Shown here: positions 43,469-51,480 of the stretch, one piece after another | How the letters are laid out: every line of letters begins with the position of its first letter | Numbering within the stretch: the first letter of the stretch is position 1 | Origin: Erythrobacter aurantius | Lineage (GTDB): Bacteria; Pseudomonadota; Alphaproteobacteria; Sphingomonadales; Sphingomonadaceae | Direction of reading: 5' to 3' | Assembly: GCF_023823125.1 (NCBI RefSeq) | Contig: NZ_CP090949.1 | Location: 1,698,001-1,762,000, forward strand | Length of the DNA: 64,000 nucleotides | Notes under the pieces: generated by a model | The model's database searches: none | What the model was told of the DNA's origin: nothing | The model's input: the letters and a program-made list of their open reading frames with translations, nothing else | Translations under genes and position numbers: made by a program

Positions 43469-44650
43469 TCATCCCTTGGCCAATCGCTCGTAATGCGCGG
43501 CCAGTTCGGCGGCGTTGTTGTCCCAGCTGAACCGTTCGACCAGAGCGGCGACAGCCTGCCGCATGGGCGGGTTGTTGAGGATCGAGTTCACGCCTTCGGC
43601 CACGGCTTCGGGATTGCGCTCCACCAGCCTTCCGGCGGTGTCGCAAGCGATCAGTTCGCGCGCGCCGCCGACATCGCAGGTGACGACGGGCGTGCCGCAG
43701 GCAAGCGCTTCGACCCAGGCATTGGCGAGCCCTTCGTTGCTGGTGGGCAGGACCATCACATCCGCCGCCGACAGGATCAGCGGCAGCAGGTCATGATCCA
43801 GCGACCCGGCAAAATGCACCCTGTCAGCCAGCCCCAGATCGCGGGCGAGATCGCGCAGATGCGCCTCGTCCTCTCCCTTGCCCACGATCACCAGCCGTGC
43901 GCCTTCAATCATCGGCTGTGCGCCAATCGCGATATCATGACCCTTGCGCGCGATCAGCGCGCCCACGCTCACCAGCAGCGGTGCATTGTCGGGCAGGGCA
44001 AAGCCGATCTCGCCGCTGATCTGGGCGCGCAGCCGGGTGTGGTCAAACGGCCGGAACCGGTCGCGATCCAGCCCGGTGTAATGCAGCGTGATCTTCTCGC
44101 GCGGCATTCCCATGCCCACCATTTCCTCTGCCAGCGCCTGACTGACGGAAAGGATGCCGGTGGCGCGGCGGGCGGCTTCGAGCATTTGTTCCCGCGCGAA
44201 ATCCAGCCCGCCCCAATAGGTGATGTCGCTGCCTCGCGCCTTCAGCGACAGCGGAAGGCCCAGCCTTTGCGCGATCCATGCCGCCGCCGGCCCATCGGGA
44301 AAGAAGAATTGCGCGTCGATCACGTCAATCGGCGTTTGCGCGTGAATCCGCTCGATCACGGGCAGGGCCGCCTTGGCGATGGCCGAGGCATTACGCCGCG
44401 CACCCACCGCCGGAATCAGGGTGAAGCGCGGGCGGTGGACGGCAATGCCGCCTTCCTCCCCAATCTCGTCGAGCTGTGACAAGGCGCGGTATCGTCCCAA
44501 TGCCAGCGGCGGAATCCCGATCGGATTGACCACGCTGACACGCCAGTCACCGCGTTTTGCCAGCGCTTCGAGCGAGCGCGCGACAAAGGTGCCAAAGCGC
44601 GGGTTCACCGCGTTGGGATAGAGCGTGCTGAGCGCAAGGACGTGCTTCAT
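43469..44650 (-). CDS. Glycosyltransferase family 4 protein
   Basis: This 393-residue GT-B enzyme has an N-terminal acceptor domain (ALSTLYPNAVNPRFGTFVAR) and a C-terminal donor domain with the GT4 signature NEGLANAWVEALACGTPVVTCDVGGARE around residues 313-340. LLVSVGALIARKGHDIAIGA marks the linker/donor region. It should transfer a sugar from a nucleotide-sugar donor, probably for surface polysaccharide; no other polysaccharide genes adjoin it. It is convergent with secF. Confidence 0.88.
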   Translation of the reverse strand: MKHVLALSTLYPNAVNPRFGTFVARSLEALAKRGDWRVSVVNPIGIPPLALGRYRALSQLDEIGEEGGIAVHRPRFTLIPAVGARRNASAIAKAALPVIERIHAQTPIDVIDAQFFFPDGPAAAWIAQRLGLPLSLKARGSDITYWGGLDFAREQMLEAARRATGILSVSQALAEEMVGMGMPREKITLHYTGLDRDRFRPFDHTRLRAQISGEIGFALPDNAPLLVSVGALIARKGHDIAIGAQPMIEGARLVIVGKGEDEAHLRDLARDLGLADRVHFAGSLDHDLLPLILSAADVMVLPTSNEGLANAWVEALACGTPVVTCDVGGARELIACDTAGRLVERNPEAVAEGVNSILNNPPMRQAVAALVERFSWDNNAAELAAHYERLAKG

Positions 44651-44749
44651 CCCGGTATCCTTCGCGCTGGCTTCACGTTCCTGATCTCCTGTCTCGCGTT
44701 TGCGATAGGGCGCGCGGGGTTAACGCGGCATAACCGGCGCGGCTTTGCG

Positions 44750-45331
44750 TCAGAGCGGGCGCACCAGCATCGTCGCGACCGCGATCCACGGCGGATTGTC
44801 TATAACCTGCTGCTTGTTCCCGGCCTGTGAAGGGAGAATTCCGACCAGCGTGCCTTTCTGGTCGATCAGCCGTCCGAAGGCGAAACGACCGCCGGGGCGC
44901 GGGACAAGGCAATCGCGGTTGATCGCGCTTCCTGCGTTTTCGGGCGCAACCTGTCGCAGCCACACCATGTCGCCGGGGCGGTATTCCCCGATCGATGCGG
45001 TCACTTCCAGCACCATCATGATCGCGTCCGATCCTTGCGCCGCGATTTCCGTCGGCAGGATCGCTTCGCGTGGGGCAGGCAGCGCTTCGGGTTCGCCAAA
45101 GCCCAACTCGGCAACAATCCGGGCGCGCGGCTGGGCTTCGGATCGGACGAGGATTTCGGGATCGACACCCAAAGCCGTGCCGATGCGGTCCATCCACTTG
45201 GTCGAAAGGTTGCGCATTCCTGTTTCGAGCCTGCCGATCGTCTGCGCGGTGGTGGGCGGGGTGCACGCCTCTGCCAGATCGGCGAGTGTCATTCCCTTTG
45301 CCTTGCGGATTTCGCGGATGCGATTGATCAT
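44750..45331 (-). CDS. XRE-family regulator with S24-like C-terminal domain lacking catalytic residues
   Basis: The protein has 193 residues. The N-terminal helix-turn-helix is IREIRKAKGMTLADLAEAC...TIGRLETGMRNL. The C-terminal part (MVLEVTASIGEYRPGDMVWLRQV...RFAFGRLIDQKGTLVGI) resembles the LexA/S24 fold. The Ser and Lys of the protease dyad are not apparent, so autocleavage is unlikely and a ligand-sensing or dimerisation role is more probable. The divergent region upstream holds a TTCACC-N5-GGTGAA operator candidate. Confidence 0.78.
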   Translation of the reverse strand: MINRIREIRKAKGMTLADLAEACTPPTTAQTIGRLETGMRNLSTKWMDRIGTALGVDPEILVRSEAQPRARIVAELGFGEPEALPAPREAILPTEIAAQGSDAIMMVLEVTASIGEYRPGDMVWLRQVAPENAGSAINRDCLVPRPGGRFAFGRLIDQKGTLVGILPSQAGNKQQVIDNPPWIAVATMLVRPL

Positions 45332-45429
45332 CGGGTGAATGCCCTTCTGCGGTTGTGATCAGGCTGGTTCGTGTAACCAAGATGGCAATTTTCATTTTCC
45401 TACATCACCGCAGTCAATGCAAGTCCGTT

Positions 45430-45446
45430 TTCACCAAATCGGTGAA
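45430..45446. promoter_or_regulatory. Candidate operator (TTCACC-N5-GGTGAA)
   Basis: A perfect 6-base-arm palindrome lies between the divergent XRE regulator and the DUF6456 gene, 16 bases before the latter's start. Another GGTGAAT half site occurs at 45334-45340, next to the XRE start. Autoregulation by the XRE protein is inference. Confidence 0.5.
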
Positions 45447-45461
45447 TATGGAGCAATTGGA

Positions 45462-45932
45462 ATGCGCAAACTGGTGGAACGGGAGCTGACGTCCGAAGGG
45501 CCGCGTCGCGGCGGTGAAAGGAGCAAGGGGCGGCGCAGTGTCACCGTCAACCTGGGGGAATCGCCGCTCAGCTGGCTGCATGCGCGCGGTCATATCGATG
45601 ATCGTCTGTTTCAGGCGGGCGAAATCCTGCGGCGCGATTTCGAACGCGCGCAGCTATCCGCCAATGTCACCATGCGCTGGGACCCGGTGCGGGTGAAGAC
45701 CACCGGCGATCAGGTGCTGAGTGCGACCGAGCGGCAGGTCGCGGCCAAACAGCGTTTCGACGGCGCGATCCGCGCTGCCGGTAAGGGGCTCGAAGATGTG
45801 CTGTGGCGCGTGGTGTGCGCGGGTGAAGGGCTGCCCGAAGCGGAAAAGGGGCTGGGGTGGCCGGCGCGCAGCGGCAAGCTGGTGCTGAAGCTGGCGCTGG
45901 ACCGGGTGGCCGATTACTACCGGATCAGGTGA
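45462..45932 (+). CDS. DUF6456 domain protein
   Basis: The protein has 156 residues from the ATG at 45462. It has a basic N-terminal segment and a helical body with PLSWLHARGHIDDRLFQAGEILRRDFERAQL and a C-terminal LVLKLALDRVADYYRI, typical of DUF6456 proteins in alphaproteobacteria. These may be DNA-associated; no function is established to my knowledge. It diverges from the XRE regulator across a palindromic site and is followed after 14 bases by a small membrane protein gene, likely in one operon. Confidence 0.72.
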   Translation: MRKLVERELTSEGPRRGGERSKGRRSVTVNLGESPLSWLHARGHIDDRLFQAGEILRRDFERAQLSANVTMRWDPVRVKTTGDQVLSATERQVAAKQRFDGAIRAAGKGLEDVLWRVVCAGEGLPEAEKGLGWPARSGKLVLKLALDRVADYYRIR

Positions 45933-45946
45933 GGGAGGCGGAAGGC

Positions 45947-46240
45947 ATGAAGATCGGACGGGTGCGGCCCGAATTGCGAGCCGAAGTGCGTGCCTATATG
46001 CGGCTTGTTCGCTTGACCGGGCTGGCGCTGCTCGCTCTGGGCGGGGGGCTGGTCGTGTGGCCTCGGTTATCGGGACAATGGCTCATGGCCGGGCCGGTGC
46101 CACTGCAATGGATCGGGTTCGGTCTGGTCGGCGCCGCCTGGATCATCTTCGCCTTTGTCATCGTGCGGCGCACCAGATTTTACCGCGCGAGGATTGCCGA
46201 GATGGCGCGAGAGGCCGATTCCGACAGAGCAGCAAGATGA
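45947..46240 (+). CDS. Small hypothetical membrane protein
   Basis: The protein has 97 residues. The ATG at 45947 follows GGAGGCGGAAGG. Two hydrophobic helices (about residues 25-42 and 55-75) are framed by a basic N-terminus and a charged tail (RIAEMAREADSDRAAR), a hairpin-like topology. No family recognised. It follows the DUF6456 gene closely and precedes a membrane-tethered LuxR regulator by 56 bases, so the three may be one transcript. Confidence 0.65.
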   Translation: MKIGRVRPELRAEVRAYMRLVRLTGLALLALGGGLVVWPRLSGQWLMAGPVPLQWIGFGLVGAAWIIFAFVIVRRTRFYRARIAEMAREADSDRAAR

Positions 46241-46296
46241 ATGCGACTATGCCGACAGTCTGGATCAACCCGATGCGATCTGGCAGGTCATAGCAT

Positions 46297-46722
46297 ATGG
46301 GCAAGAGCATCCTCCGCTATGGCCTTTTGTATGGCGCCCCGCTCGCTCTGGTGGCGATCACGCTGCAGTGGGCGCAATACCGGTATCTCGTGCTCAGCAT
46401 GCCGGGCGAAGCCTATGTCGCGGTCGTGGCGGCGATATTCATCGCGCTCGGAATCTGGGTCGGCATGCGGCTGACTGCTGCGCCGCCTGCGGCCGAATTC
46501 GAACGCAATGAAAAGGCGATCGCATCGTTGGGCCTGACCCGGCGCGAATGCGAAATCCTCGATCATCTCGCCAAGGGTTCGAGCAACAAGGAAATCGCCC
46601 GCGCTCTGAAAGTGTCACCCAACACGGTGAAAACCCACGTCGCGAGCCTGTTTGCAAAGCTGGATGTTAGCGGCCGGGGCAAAGCGGTGGAAGCGGCACG
46701 CAATCTGTCGCTTATCCCGTGA
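46297..46722 (+). CDS. Membrane-tethered LuxR-type DNA-binding regulator
   Basis: The protein has 141 residues. Two transmembrane helices (about residues 7-25 and 38-57) precede a LuxR/GerE helix-turn-helix (LTRRECEILDHLAKGSSNKEIARALKVSPNTVKTHVASLFAKL). There is no receiver or autoinducer domain, so the membrane part may be the sensor. A palindrome lies 34 bases after its stop, ahead of the DUF4199 gene, and may be its binding site. Confidence 0.85.
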   Translation: MGKSILRYGLLYGAPLALVAITLQWAQYRYLVLSMPGEAYVAVVAAIFIALGIWVGMRLTAAPPAAEFERNEKAIASLGLTRRECEILDHLAKGSSNKEIARALKVSPNTVKTHVASLFAKLDVSGRGKAVEAARNLSLIP

Positions 46723-46755
46723 ATCCGGGCCATAATTCAGGGTGAGACGCGCGAA

Positions 46756-46773
46756 ATCACCCATCTGGGTGAT
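46756..46773. promoter_or_regulatory. Palindrome, candidate LuxR-type binding site before DUF4199
   Basis: Perfect 8-base arms ATCACCCA and TGGGTGAT flank a central TC. It lies between the LuxR-type gene and the DUF4199 gene, 90 bases before the latter. Length (18 bases) and symmetry fit a LuxR-family dimer site. The inner part TCACC...GGTGA recalls the candidate XRE operator at 45430. Confidence 0.5.
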
Positions 46774-46862
46774 GGTCTTGATGGTTCCGAAGGGCCAGTC
46801 CCGTTGCGTGCCCCGCACCTGAGGGCATCCCCGGCAAGGGGTCATGCAAAAGGAGAAATGAA

Positions 46863-47411
46863 ATGCTGCGTTATGCCCTGATCTACGGTGGTATCATCGG
46901 TGTGGTCGTGATCGCGCTCATGTCGCTTTCGCTGTTCGGCCTGGGTCCGGATTCGGCTGCTGCGACCGAGCTGGCGGGCTATGCGACCATGCTTGTGGTG
47001 CTCAGCCTGCTGTTTGTCGGGATCAAGCGATACCGTGATGTCGAACACGGCGGGGTGATCAGGTTTTCGCAAGGCGCCGCCGTCGGTATCGGGATCGCAG
47101 TCGTGGCCGGGGTGATTTACGCGATCAGCTGGGAAGTTGTGCTGGCCGTGACCGATTATTCCTTCATCGAAACCTATTCGCAGAGCATGATCGACAGTGT
47201 CCGGGCAAGCGGCCTTGATCCGGCTGCGGAAGCCGCGAGGATTGCCGAGATCAGTCAGAGCATGGAAGCCTATCGCAACCCGCTGTTTCGGCTGCCGATC
47301 ACCTTTATCGAGATTTTCCCGGTCGGGCTGATCGTGGCGCTGATTTCGGCGCTGATCCTGAAGAACCCAAGGGTGCTTCCGGCGCGCGCCGCGACGGGGG
47401 CCGGTGCGTGA
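46863..47411 (+). CDS. DUF4199 domain membrane protein
   Basis: The protein has 182 residues with four hydrophobic segments (about residues 5-25, 38-55, 70-95, 148-168). LFVGIKRYRDVEHGGVIRFSQGAAVG and the C-terminal EIFPVGLIVALISALILKNP fit DUF4199, a family of bacterial inner-membrane proteins of unknown function. A strong AAAGGAG site precedes the start. Its stop lies inside the first copy of the GTGACA repeat array. Confidence 0.82.
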   Translation: MLRYALIYGGIIGVVVIALMSLSLFGLGPDSAAATELAGYATMLVVLSLLFVGIKRYRDVEHGGVIRFSQGAAVGIGIAVVAGVIYAISWEVVLAVTDYSFIETYSQSMIDSVRASGLDPAAEAARIAEISQSMEAYRNPLFRLPITFIEIFPVGLIVALISALILKNPRVLPARAATGAGA

Positions 47412-47546
47412 CATTTCCCGCCCGCAAAAGTGACACTTTGGGGCCTGCAAAAGTGACGCTTTGGCAGGGCGCGGTTACACTTTCCCGGCAAAAGGTGACA
47501 GTTGGCGGCGCAAGGTCACAGTTTGCCGGGCCAAGGGTGACACTTT
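47408..47546. repeat. Seven-copy phased repeat array, core GTGACACTTT
   Basis: Seven imperfect copies start at 47408, 47430, 47453, 47474, 47495, 47515 and 47537. Spacings are 22, 23, 21, 21, 20 and 22 bases. Each copy begins with GTGACAC-TTT or a near variant (GTGACAG, GTGACGC, GTTACAC, GTCACAG). This is followed by a GC-rich part and a run such as GCAAAAG or CAAGG. The array fills the gap between convergent DUF4199 and ABC-F genes. No transposase or palindromic CRISPR-type repeat accompanies it. Confidence 0.88.
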
Positions 47547-47604
47547 CGGATTTTTTCCTCTGGACCGTGTTCCACCTGTTCCAGCCTGTAGGGATTGCGG
47601 GCCG

Positions 47605-49410
47605 TTATCCCTCGACCCGTTCGGCGAGTTCCAGCCAGCGTTCCTCGGCGGCGTCCTTCTCCGCCCGCGCGTTCTCGATGCCTTTGGATATGGTCGCGAA
47701 CCGCTTTGGATCGGAGGTGTAGAGGTCGGGATCGGCAAGGATCGCCTCGCCCTTGGCAATCGCGGCCTCCAGCTCCTCGATCCGGGTGGGGAGCAGCTCG
47801 TAATCGCGCTGGTCCTTGTACGAAAGCTTGTCGGCCTTGGGCGGGGCTGGAGCCGGGGCGGGGGCGGTCGATGCAGTGGCGGCGGGTTTCGCCTTCGATT
47901 GCACCGGCTGGCGGCGGCGCGCTTCCCAATCGGCATAGCCGCCCGCGACGATATCGACCTTGCCCGACCCGTCGAGGCCGAGCGTGATGGTGACGGTCTT
48001 GTCGAGGAAGTCGCGATCGTGGCTGACGATCAGGACGGTGCCTTCGAAATCGGCGATCACCTCCTGCAAGAGGTCAAGCGTTTCGAGGTCGAGATCGTTG
48101 GTCGGCTCGTCCAGCACGAGCAGGTTCGCGGTGCGCGCGAACTCGCGGGCGAGCAGCAGGCGCGAGCGCTCACCGCCCGACATGATGCCGACCTTGGTAT
48201 CGACCAGCTTGGGATCGAACAGGAAGTCCTTGAGGTATGCCTGCACATGCTTTCGCACGCCGCGCACGTCGATCCAGTCGCCGCCTTCGGCAAGGATCTG
48301 GCGCACGGTCGCATCGGGTTCCAGCAGCTTCCTCTGCTGGTCGATCATCACGCCCGAAAGCGTGCGCGCGCGCTGGACGGTGCCGGTATCGGGCTCCAGA
48401 TCGCCGGTCAGCAGTTTGAGCAGCGTCGTCTTGCCCGCGCCATTGGCGCCGACAATGCCGATCCGGTCGCCGTTCTGGATGCGCAGGGTGAACGGCTTGA
48501 TCACCTGCCGCCCGTCGTATGTCTTGGAAATGCCCTCGGCGACGATCACCGACTTGGACTTGAACTCCTCGTCATTGGCGAGCTTGAGCTTGGCCGATCC
48601 GCTGTCCGATATCATCGCGGCGCGGGCGGCGCGCATCTGGTACAGCTTCTCCAGCCGGCCCTGGTTGCGCTTGCGCCGGGCGGTGACACCGCGTTCGAGC
48701 CAGTGCGCCTCGATCTTGAGCTTGGCGTCGAGCTTTTCGGCGGCGCGCGCTTCTTCGGCATACACCTGCTCTTCCCACGCCTCGTACCCGCCAAAGCCGA
48801 CTTCCTTCCGCCGCAAGGTTCCGCGATCGAGCCACAGGGTCGCACGGGTCAGACGTTTCAGGAAGGTACGGTCGTGGCTGATGGTGATGAAGGCGCCCTT
48901 GTACCGGCTCAGCCAGTCCTCCAGCCAGTCGATCGCGCCGAGGTCCAGATGGTTGGTCGGTTCGTCGAGCAGCAACAGGTCCGGGTCTTGTGCCAGCGCG
49001 CGGGCGATGGCGGCCCGGCGGCGCTCGCCCCCGCTGGCGGTGGCCGCTTCGGTGGTCATGTCGATGCCGAGCTGTCCGGCGATGCTCTCCACCTCGTGCC
49101 GCTCGGGCGCGTCGTCCCCGGCAAGCGCAAAGTCCATCAGCGTGGCAAAGGGGGCGAAGTCGGGGTCTTGTTCAAGGAAGACGATGCGCGTGTTCGGCTT
49201 GATCCGGCGTTTGCCCCGGTCGGCTTCGATCCGGTCATCGATCAGCCGCAGCAGCGTAGTCTTGCCCGCGCCATTGCGCCCGATCAGCGCCAGCCTGTCG
49301 CCCGGCAGTACGTGCAGGTCGATCGGTTCCACATCGGGACCGCCGAACAGCCAGCGGCCGCCTTGTTGCAGGCCGAGGCCTTCCCAGGAGAGGATTGGAG
49401 GTTGTGCCAT
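47605..49410 (-). CDS. ABC-F ATPase, Uup-like
   Basis: The protein has 601 residues: two ABC domains with Walker A GRNGAGKTT (about residue 43) and GANGAGKTT (about residue 324), signature segments TASGGERRRAAI and MSGGERSRLLLA, and Walker B DEPTNHLD and DEPTNDLD. A Pro/Ala-rich linker leads to a C-terminal coiled coil (LPTRIEELEAAIAKGEAIL...AEERWLELAERVE), which is the mark of Uup, a factor linked to ribosome function and, in E. coli, to precise transposon excision. It diverges from the SIMPL protein gene. Confidence 0.88.
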   Translation of the reverse strand: MAQPPILSWEGLGLQQGGRWLFGGPDVEPIDLHVLPGDRLALIGRNGAGKTTLLRLIDDRIEADRGKRRIKPNTRIVFLEQDPDFAPFATLMDFALAGDDAPERHEVESIAGQLGIDMTTEAATASGGERRRAAIARALAQDPDLLLLDEPTNHLDLGAIDWLEDWLSRYKGAFITISHDRTFLKRLTRATLWLDRGTLRRKEVGFGGYEAWEEQVYAEEARAAEKLDAKLKIEAHWLERGVTARRKRNQGRLEKLYQMRAARAAMISDSGSAKLKLANDEEFKSKSVIVAEGISKTYDGRQVIKPFTLRIQNGDRIGIVGANGAGKTTLLKLLTGDLEPDTGTVQRARTLSGVMIDQQRKLLEPDATVRQILAEGGDWIDVRGVRKHVQAYLKDFLFDPKLVDTKVGIMSGGERSRLLLAREFARTANLLVLDEPTNDLDLETLDLLQEVIADFEGTVLIVSHDRDFLDKTVTITLGLDGSGKVDIVAGGYADWEARRRQPVQSKAKPAATASTAPAPAPAPPKADKLSYKDQRDYELLPTRIEELEAAIAKGEAILADPDLYTSDPKRFATISKGIENARAEKDAAEERWLELAERVEG

Positions 49411-49509
49411 GTGAGCGCGCCCTTAGGGGCTTGCCCGCCCGCTGCCAAGGCGGTTCAGTCCCCGTCAATGCCGCCGCCGCCAATGCGGGCCCAAAAGGAG
49501 GAACCATCC

Positions 49510-50259
49510 ATGATCCGTCAATCGCTTGCCCTGATCGCCGCCACCGCAGTTGCCACCTCGATGCTTGTCCCTTCGGTTGCCCAAGCCCAGCAGGTGGAGA
49601 TCGAAGCCAACGGCCCGGTGATCGACCTGTCGGTGTATGAAAGCGTCACTGCCGAACCCGATGTCGCCACCGTGGGCGCAGGGGTGACGACCCGGGCGCC
49701 CACCGCGGTGGAAGCGATGCGGCTGAACGCGGTCGAGATGAGCCGCGTGATCGATCGGATCAAGGCGCTGGGCGTGGATGAGAAAAACATCCAGACGACG
49801 GGCATCAACCTCAACGCGCAATACGATTACGACCGCCAGACCCAGCAGCAGATCTTCCGGGGCTATCAGGTGTCGAACCGCGTCAGTGTGAAGCTGCGCG
49901 ACATTGAACGGACCGGTGCGGCGCTGGATGCGCTGGTGGAAGCGGGGGCGACCGACCTTTCCGGGCCCAGCTTCAGCATCGAGGATGACGAGGCAGCCAA
50001 GGATCTGGCGCGCCAGCGCGCGGTGGAACGGGCGCATGAACGGGCACGGGCCTATGCCGCCATGTTCGGCTATGACGATGTCCGGGTGCTGTCGGTCAGC
50101 GAAGCCGTGCAGGGTCGAGGGCCTATGCCGGAAATGGCGATGCGCGCCGCCGCCGATGCGATCATGGTGCAGGGCACCCCGATCCAGGTGGGCCTTGCTG
50201 AAACGGGGGTAAGCATCTCGATCAAATACGAGATGGTATCGCAAAGTTCAGGAAACTGA
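49510..50259 (+). CDS. SIMPL domain protein, periplasmic
   Basis: The protein has 249 residues from the ATG at 49510, which follows a strong AAAAGGAGGA site. The N-terminal 27 residues are a signal peptide (VAQAQQ). The body matches the SIMPL/DUF541 family: VYESVTAEPDVATVGAGVTTRAPTA, KNIQTTGINLNAQYDYD, GYQVSNRVSVKLRD and VGLAETGVSISIKYEM. E. coli YggE of this family affects oxidative stress. Role here unknown. Confidence 0.85.
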   Translation: MIRQSLALIAATAVATSMLVPSVAQAQQVEIEANGPVIDLSVYESVTAEPDVATVGAGVTTRAPTAVEAMRLNAVEMSRVIDRIKALGVDEKNIQTTGINLNAQYDYDRQTQQQIFRGYQVSNRVSVKLRDIERTGAALDALVEAGATDLSGPSFSIEDDEAAKDLARQRAVERAHERARAYAAMFGYDDVRVLSVSEAVQGRGPMPEMAMRAAADAIMVQGTPIQVGLAETGVSISIKYEMVSQSSGN

Positions 50260-50330
50260 ACAGAAAGCTGAACGAATGCCGCGTGCCCCATTCACAACTT
50301 GTTCAATGCGCCGGGGCTAGGCATTACAGC

Positions 50331-50669
50331 ATGATGACACGCCACTCCCGCCTTGCTCTGGCCCTTGCCGCGGCGACCATGACGGTCGGTCTTGGCTCTG
50401 CGCCCGCTGCGGCGGGGGACGGCATTTATTCGCAAGACCAGTCGCGCACCGATCAGGGCGATGCCCGCCGCGAAATGCGCGCCGGCAACCAGCTTTCCCT
50501 GCGCGAGATCGAACGGCGCATCCTGCCGCAAATGCGTGGCAGCGAGTATCTCGGCCCATCCTATGACAGCACGGCGCGCGCCTATCGGCTCAAGTTCATC
50601 AAGGATGGCCGCGTGACCTATATCGATGTCGATGCCCGCACCGGGCGGATCATCAACCGGTCCAATTGA
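50331..50669 (+). CDS. PepSY domain protein, periplasmic
   Basis: The protein has 112 residues from the ATG at 50331. A signal peptide (to about residue 28, AAAGDG) precedes a PepSY-like domain: LSLREIERRILPQMRGSEYLG and AYRLKFIKDGRVTYIDVDARTGRII. It lies upstream of the response regulator/histidine kinase pair, an arrangement in which PepSY proteins are often the regulated output or sensor modulator. Confidence 0.85.
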   Translation: MMTRHSRLALALAAATMTVGLGSAPAAAGDGIYSQDQSRTDQGDARREMRAGNQLSLREIERRILPQMRGSEYLGPSYDSTARAYRLKFIKDGRVTYIDVDARTGRIINRSN

Positions 50670-50802
50670 GAATAGCGGGCGAATTGAGAGTGATGGCCGG
50701 GGGAAGAGCCGCCGTAAGCCTGTGCGCCTCGCTTGACGCGCGCGGTGCAAACGCGCAAGCGAGGGGCGACTTCTCGCCAAGATCGCAAGGAAATGGTGGA
50801 AA

Positions 50803-51480
50803 ATGCGTATCCTGATCGTCGAAGATGAACCCACACTTGGCCAGCAGCTGAAATCGACGCTGGAGCACAATGGCTATGCGGTCGACCTGTCGACCGATGG
50901 CGAGGACGGCCACTTTCTCGGCTCGACCGAGGATTATGACGCCTGCATACTCGACCTCGGCCTGCCGGAGATCGACGGGCTGTCGGTGCTGGGCATGTGG
51001 CGCAAGGAAGGTCGTGACTTTCCTGTTCTGGTCCTGACCGCGCGTGACAGCTGGTCGGACAAAGTCGCGGGGCTGGATGCGGGAGCAGATGATTACCTCG
51101 CCAAGCCGTTCCAGACCGAGGAACTGATCGCCCGCCTGCGCGCGCTGATCCGTCGTGCGAGCGGCAACACGTCTTCCGAACTGACGGCTGGCGGCGTCCG
51201 GCTGGATACGCGTTCGGGCCGCGTCACTCTCGACGGCGAGCCGGTGAAGCTGACCGCGCAGGAATACAAGCTGCTGTCCTACCTGATGCACCACAAGGGC
51301 AAGGTGGTGAGCCGGACGGAGCTGATCGAACACATTTACGACCAGGATTTCGATCGCGATTCCAACACGATCGAAGTTTTCGTCACCCGTATCCGCAAGA
51401 AACTTGGTGCAGAGGTAATCACTACGATCCGTGGCCTCGGTTACAGCCTCGACGACCCGGCCGACGCCCCACGGGCGTAA
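50803..51480 (+). CDS. OmpR-family two-component response regulator
   Basis: The protein has 225 residues. The receiver contains VEDEP, phospho-acceptor Asp in CILDLGLPEIDG (about residue 51), LTARDSW and the conserved Lys in YLAKPFQ (about residue 102). The C-terminal winged helix includes LTAQEYKLLSYLMHHKGKVVSR and TIEVFVTRIRKKLG. This is a DNA-binding transcriptional regulator of the PhoP/QseB type. It overlaps the kinase gene by 50 bases. Confidence 0.93.
   Translation: MRILIVEDEPTLGQQLKSTLEHNGYAVDLSTDGEDGHFLGSTEDYDACILDLGLPEIDGLSVLGMWRKEGRDFPVLVLTARDSWSDKVAGLDAGADDYLAKPFQTEELIARLRALIRRASGNTSSELTAGGVRLDTRSGRVTLDGEPVKLTAQEYKLLSYLMHHKGKVVSRTELIEHIYDQDFDRDSNTIEVFVTRIRKKLGAEVITTIRGLGYSLDDPADAPRA

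Noticed and set aside
47408-47546. CRISPR array
   Set aside because: The repeats are imperfect and the period of 20-23 bases leaves no room for spacers; no cas genes are present.
47461-49509. N-terminal extension of the SIMPL gene frame, over 680 codons
   Set aside because: It runs through the repeat array and antisense to the Uup-like gene. The signal peptide and ribosome site place the start at 49510.
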